A program made the translations under genes and the position numbers. Of a stretch of DNA of 7,681 nucleotides, positions 5,752 through 7,681 are shown one piece after another. Under the pieces are notes generated by a model. The model saw nothing but the letters and a program-made list of their open reading frames with translations. It was not told the origin of the DNA and did no database searches. Within the stretch, counting starts at the first letter, position 1, and each line of letters starts with the position of its first letter. Source of the stretch: JAJYSO01 sp964451785 (GTDB taxonomy: Bacteria > Bacteroidota > Bacteroidia > Flavobacteriales > Flavobacteriaceae); NCBI GenBank assembly GCA_964451785.1, contig CAYVJG010000065.1:1-7681 (forward strand), given 5' to 3'.

Positions 5752-5763
5752 AGTCTCATTAAT

Positions 5764-6534
5764 TTATTCGGGTTTAAAGCAAACCGGAATAATTTCGCCT
5801 TTAGTGAGGCAAAAATGACGGATGTCTTCGGCGGAGAGTTGTGCGGTATAATCGACCTCAGAAACCGCAAATCCTATTTGTCTCAACTTGTCAAAATAAT
5901 CACGCCCATAAACTCTAACGTGGTCGTACTGGCCAAATATCTTAGCGCGTTCTTTAGGATCAGTAATCGAATCATCTTCAAAAGTGGTTGCTCGCGATAA
6001 ATCTTGTGGAATTTGTAATACGGCCCAACCTCCGGGTTTCATGACGCGAAACAATTCACGCATGGCGGTTGTGTCATCCGGAATATGTTCTAGAACATGG
6101 TTGCAAAAGATGACATCATAACTATTGTCTTTAAAAGGAAGTTTACAAATATCAGCTTTCACATCGGCTAAAGGCGAATTGAGGTCGGTGGTAGTATAAT
6201 CTAAAGATTTCATTTTTCTAAACCGTTTGTAAAAAGCTTGTTCCGGAGCAAAATGAAGCATTTTATGGGGTTTGGTAAAGAAATCAGTTTCGTTTTTTAA
6301 ATAGAGCCACAATAAGCGATGTCGTTCAAGCGAGAGGGTTGATGGCGATAATACGTTTTCTCGTTGCACCTCATAGCCATAGGGTAAAAATTTCTTAAAG
6401 GTTTTGCCATCTATAGGGTCACAATAGGTATGTCCTCGTAAGGCTAAAGTGAGAAAAGGACGTACTAAAAAACTCAATTTAATAAGAATTGGTCGCGGAA
6501 TAATATTGAGAATGGTTTTGAATAGCTTTTTCAT
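5764..6534 (-). CDS. Class I SAM-dependent methyltransferase, zinc-knuckle cysteines lost
   Basis: Predicted protein of 256 residues from ATG at 6532-6534. The N-terminus is basic and amphipathic (IPRPILIKLSFLVRPFLTLAL, in 12-32) and may touch the membrane. Next comes a region aligning with the two-knuckle motif seen in related methyltransferases: DPIDG (39-43), FLPYG (49-53) and SPSTLSLERHRLLWLYL (63-79). The knuckle cysteines expected there are D39, D42, S63 and T66. The Methyltransf_11 fold follows: LHFAPEQ (93-99) in place of the Gly-rich SAM loop, TTTDLNSP (114-121) ending strand 2, ADICKLPF (127-134), DVIFCNHVLEHIPDD (140-154) and MKPGGWAVLQIPQD (165-178). The substrate is unknown; nearby genes give no hint. 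The 44-base gap after the permease gene and a good -7 match suggest its own promoter. Confidence 0.88.
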   Translation of the reverse strand: MKKLFKTILNIIPRPILIKLSFLVRPFLTLALRGHTYCDPIDGKTFKKFLPYGYEVQRENVLSPSTLSLERHRLLWLYLKNETDFFTKPHKMLHFAPEQAFYKRFRKMKSLDYTTTDLNSPLADVKADICKLPFKDNSYDVIFCNHVLEHIPDDTTAMRELFRVMKPGGWAVLQIPQDLSRATTFEDDSITDPKERAKIFGQYDHVRVYGRDYFDKLRQIGFAVSEVDYTAQLSAEDIRHFCLTKGEIIPVCFKPE

Positions 6535-6541
6535 AGGTCCT

Positions 6542-6549
6542 CAAATATA
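6542..6549 (-). promoter_or_regulatory. Candidate -7 promoter element of the methyltransferase
   Basis: The minus strand reads TATATTTG, an exact TAnnTTTG match. Its last base is only 7 bases before the A of the ATG (6534), so a start at the usual distance would give a leaderless or nearly leaderless mRNA. No clear -33 box is seen. Read-through from the permease gene is an alternative. Confidence 0.4.
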
Positions 6550-6578
6550 ATGTAATTTTTAATGTGGATAGAAAATAG

Positions 6579-7418
6579 TTACAGCATGAAGTTGATAAAC
6601 ATCATCAGGGCGGCAGCAATTAAAGAAAAGCCAATCATTTTAGCAATAGATTTTTCTTTGATGTGCGCATTTACTTTATAGCCAATGGCGGCACCAATAG
6701 AGAATCCTAAAGCAACAGGCCAGGCTTTTTGCCAGATAATGTGACCTTGCCAATAATGAGAAGCGCTGCCAATTAAGCTGGTCATGGTAATCATAAATAA
6801 AGCTGTAGCTGCCGCTATTTTAGCCGGAATTTTAAACACTTTATACATAATAGGTGTTTTTAAAAACCCGCCACCAACACCAAAGAGTCCCGCTAAAGCC
6901 CCAGCGGAGAGACCGAAAATGAGATTCATGTATAAACTGATGCGGTACGCAATATGGTTTTTGCGATTTTTAATGATAAATCCAGGTTTTAGCTTGTTGA
7001 GTTTATAAAACAGACCTTTAGCATGCGTTGATTTTTGGTCTTGTTTAAAGAAAAAGGATATCCCTAAACTCAATATCATAATGGCGAAAAGAGTTTCTAA
7101 AATAGATAAATAGCCATTAGCAGCTAAAAAGGTTAGTAAAAGGCTACCTAAAATTACGCCAATTGTTGTGGGGAGTTCTAATAAGAGCCCCATTTTAAAA
7201 TCTACATGACCCTGGCGTTTGTTGAGTAAAGTAGAAAGTAGCGTAGAGGGAAAAAGAGAAATCATAGCTGTACCGGCAGCAATATCCATGGGGAAATTAA
7301 AAAAGGTAACTAGTATGGGTACCATAAAAATACCGCCACCAAAACCTACAATTGAGCCATAAAAACTAATAATTGCGCCAATTAAAACGAGTAAAATTGA
7401 GATGAGCTCAGCTGACAT
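6579..7418 (-). CDS. TSUP-family (TauE/SafE) membrane permease
   Basis: Predicted protein of 279 residues from ATG at 7416-7418, a usual length. The family exports or imports small sulfur-containing or organic anions (sulfite, sulfoacetate, thiosulfate and others) across the cytoplasmic membrane. The two-fold repeat of the family is plain: GSIVGFGGGIFMVPIL (21-36) and AGLFGVGGGFLKTPIM (176-191), each followed by a stretch ending in AAGTAMISLFPS or AAATALFMITMTS. Seven to eight hydrophobic segments fill about 5-35, 45-63, 76-100, 107-124, 160-190, 200-220, 233-248 and 260-278. A basic loop (about 125-157) links the halves. The substrate cannot be told from the sequence, and no sulfur-metabolism gene is nearby. 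An inverted repeat lies 24 bases upstream of the ATG. Confidence 0.93.
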   Translation of the reverse strand: MSAELISILLVLIGAIISFYGSIVGFGGGIFMVPILVTFFNFPMDIAAGTAMISLFPSTLLSTLLNKRQGHVDFKMGLLLELPTTIGVILGSLLLTFLAANGYLSILETLFAIMILSLGISFFFKQDQKSTHAKGLFYKLNKLKPGFIIKNRKNHIAYRISLYMNLIFGLSAGALAGLFGVGGGFLKTPIMYKVFKIPAKIAAATALFMITMTSLIGSASHYWQGHIIWQKAWPVALGFSIGAAIGYKVNAHIKEKSIAKMIGFSLIAAALMMFINFML

Positions 7419-7441
7419 AAGTTATAATCAAAATCTGTGTG

Positions 7442-7460
7442 TTAGCATAGCTAATGCTAA
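7442..7460 (-). promoter_or_regulatory. Inverted repeat upstream of the permease, possible operator
   Basis: TTAGCAT (7442-7448) and ATGCTAA (7454-7460) are perfect inverted copies with a 5-base spacer, 24 bases before the permease start. The place and size would suit a dimeric regulator, or a 5' leader hairpin. No regulator gene is near, and no exact TAnnTTTG box was found on the minus strand of this spacer; TAGATTTC at 7519-7512 is the nearest match. Confidence 0.3.
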
Positions 7461-7559
7461 AGTGTGTTTAAGTGCCGTAAAGGTATTGAATTAGGTTGAA
7501 TGAATCTTATAGAAATCTAAAAATTATGTATAGTTGAGAAAAACGGAATAGTAGGGCAT

Positions 7560-7595
7560 AAAAAAAGCCTTACAGTATTGAACTATAAGGCTTTT
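7560..7595 (-). terminator. Intrinsic terminator of tRNA-Leu
   Basis: AAAAGCCTTA (7563-7572) pairs with TAAGGCTTTT (7586-7595), a 10-bp stem; a further AGT/ACT pairing (7574-7576 with 7582-7584) lengthens it past one mismatch. On the minus strand GGC is followed by a run of T (complement of 7560-7566). It begins one base after the tRNA 3' end. Confidence 0.85.
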
Positions 7596-7596
7596 G

Positions 7597-7681
7597 TACT
7601 CGAGACGGGACTTGAACCCGTACGAACGAAATGTTCATTGGATTTTAAGTCCAACGTGTCTACCAATTCCACCACTCGAGC
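7597..7681 (-). tRNA. tRNA-Leu (anticodon UAA)
   Basis: On the minus strand the cloverleaf is complete at 85 bases. The acceptor stem GCTCGAG pairs with CTCGAGT (six Watson-Crick pairs plus G1-U72), and the discriminator is A73. The D arm has GTG/CAC around a loop containing TTGGTAGA. The anticodon stem is TTGGA/TCCAA with loop CTTAAAA, giving anticodon TAA at 34-36. A long variable arm (GAAC/GTTC), as expected for Leu, is followed by a T arm ACGGG-TTCAAGT-CCCGT. The 3' CCA is not encoded: the sequence after A73 is CAAAA. The gene reaches the last base of the window, so further upstream genes or a tRNA cluster cannot be seen. Confidence 0.95.

Noticed and set aside
5704..5754. Short minus-strand frames starting with ATG within the repeat box and hairpins of spacer C.
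   Set aside because: They are under 25 codons and their sequence is dictated by the repeats; no family likeness.

Overview
The window looks like an AT-rich chromosomal segment of a member of the Bacteroidota, most likely class Flavobacteriia. The grounds are the protein types (the NIF3 and coiled-coil zinc-ribbon-family pair, a lipoprotein ApbE, a small YtxH protein, a 'LERHR' methyltransferase), the lack of Shine-Dalgarno sequences before the starts, and several matches to the Bacteroidetes -7 promoter element TAnnTTTG. No species can be named from the sequence alone.

Layout from left to right. Positions 1-168 are non-coding and end in an intrinsic terminator for the minus-strand pair that follows: a coiled-coil protein of the C4 zinc-ribbon family (169-948) and, transcriptionally upstream of it, a NIF3-family dinuclear-metal protein (951-2045). 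A 575-base spacer (2046-2620) is filled with small hairpins. Next come two minus-strand genes: an unrecognised protein (2621-3484) and a YtxH membrane protein (3623-3898) with its own terminator. A second long spacer (3899-4479) separates ytxH from a divergent apbE lipoprotein gene (4480-5496, plus strand), the only plus-strand gene. A third hairpin-rich spacer (5497-5763) lies between apbE and a convergent methyltransferase (5764-6534, minus). Behind that lie a TSUP (TauE/SafE) permease (6579-7418, minus) and a complete tRNA-Leu(UAA) at the right edge (minus) with its own terminator.

Most of the genes are single-gene housekeeping or accessory functions that do not form a pathway. The one clear functional unit is the nif3/zinc-ribbon-family pair, separated by 2 bases. 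There is no phage, CRISPR, toxin-antitoxin or defence system, and I find no convincing new multi-gene system.

The most interesting material is of two kinds. First, the three spacers carry diverged copies of one dispersed, multi-hairpin element. The order of the hairpins is kept while stem sequences change on both arms; this resembles REP/BIME elements, but no transposase is present in the window. Second, two unrelated proteins here, the zinc-ribbon-family protein and the methyltransferase, have each lost all four cysteines where their wider families have a zinc knuckle, replaced in both by Asp, Ser or Thr. In addition NIF3 has Phe in place of one metal-ligand His, and the unrecognised protein may be a metal-site-degenerate relative of YdjM-like membrane hydrolases.
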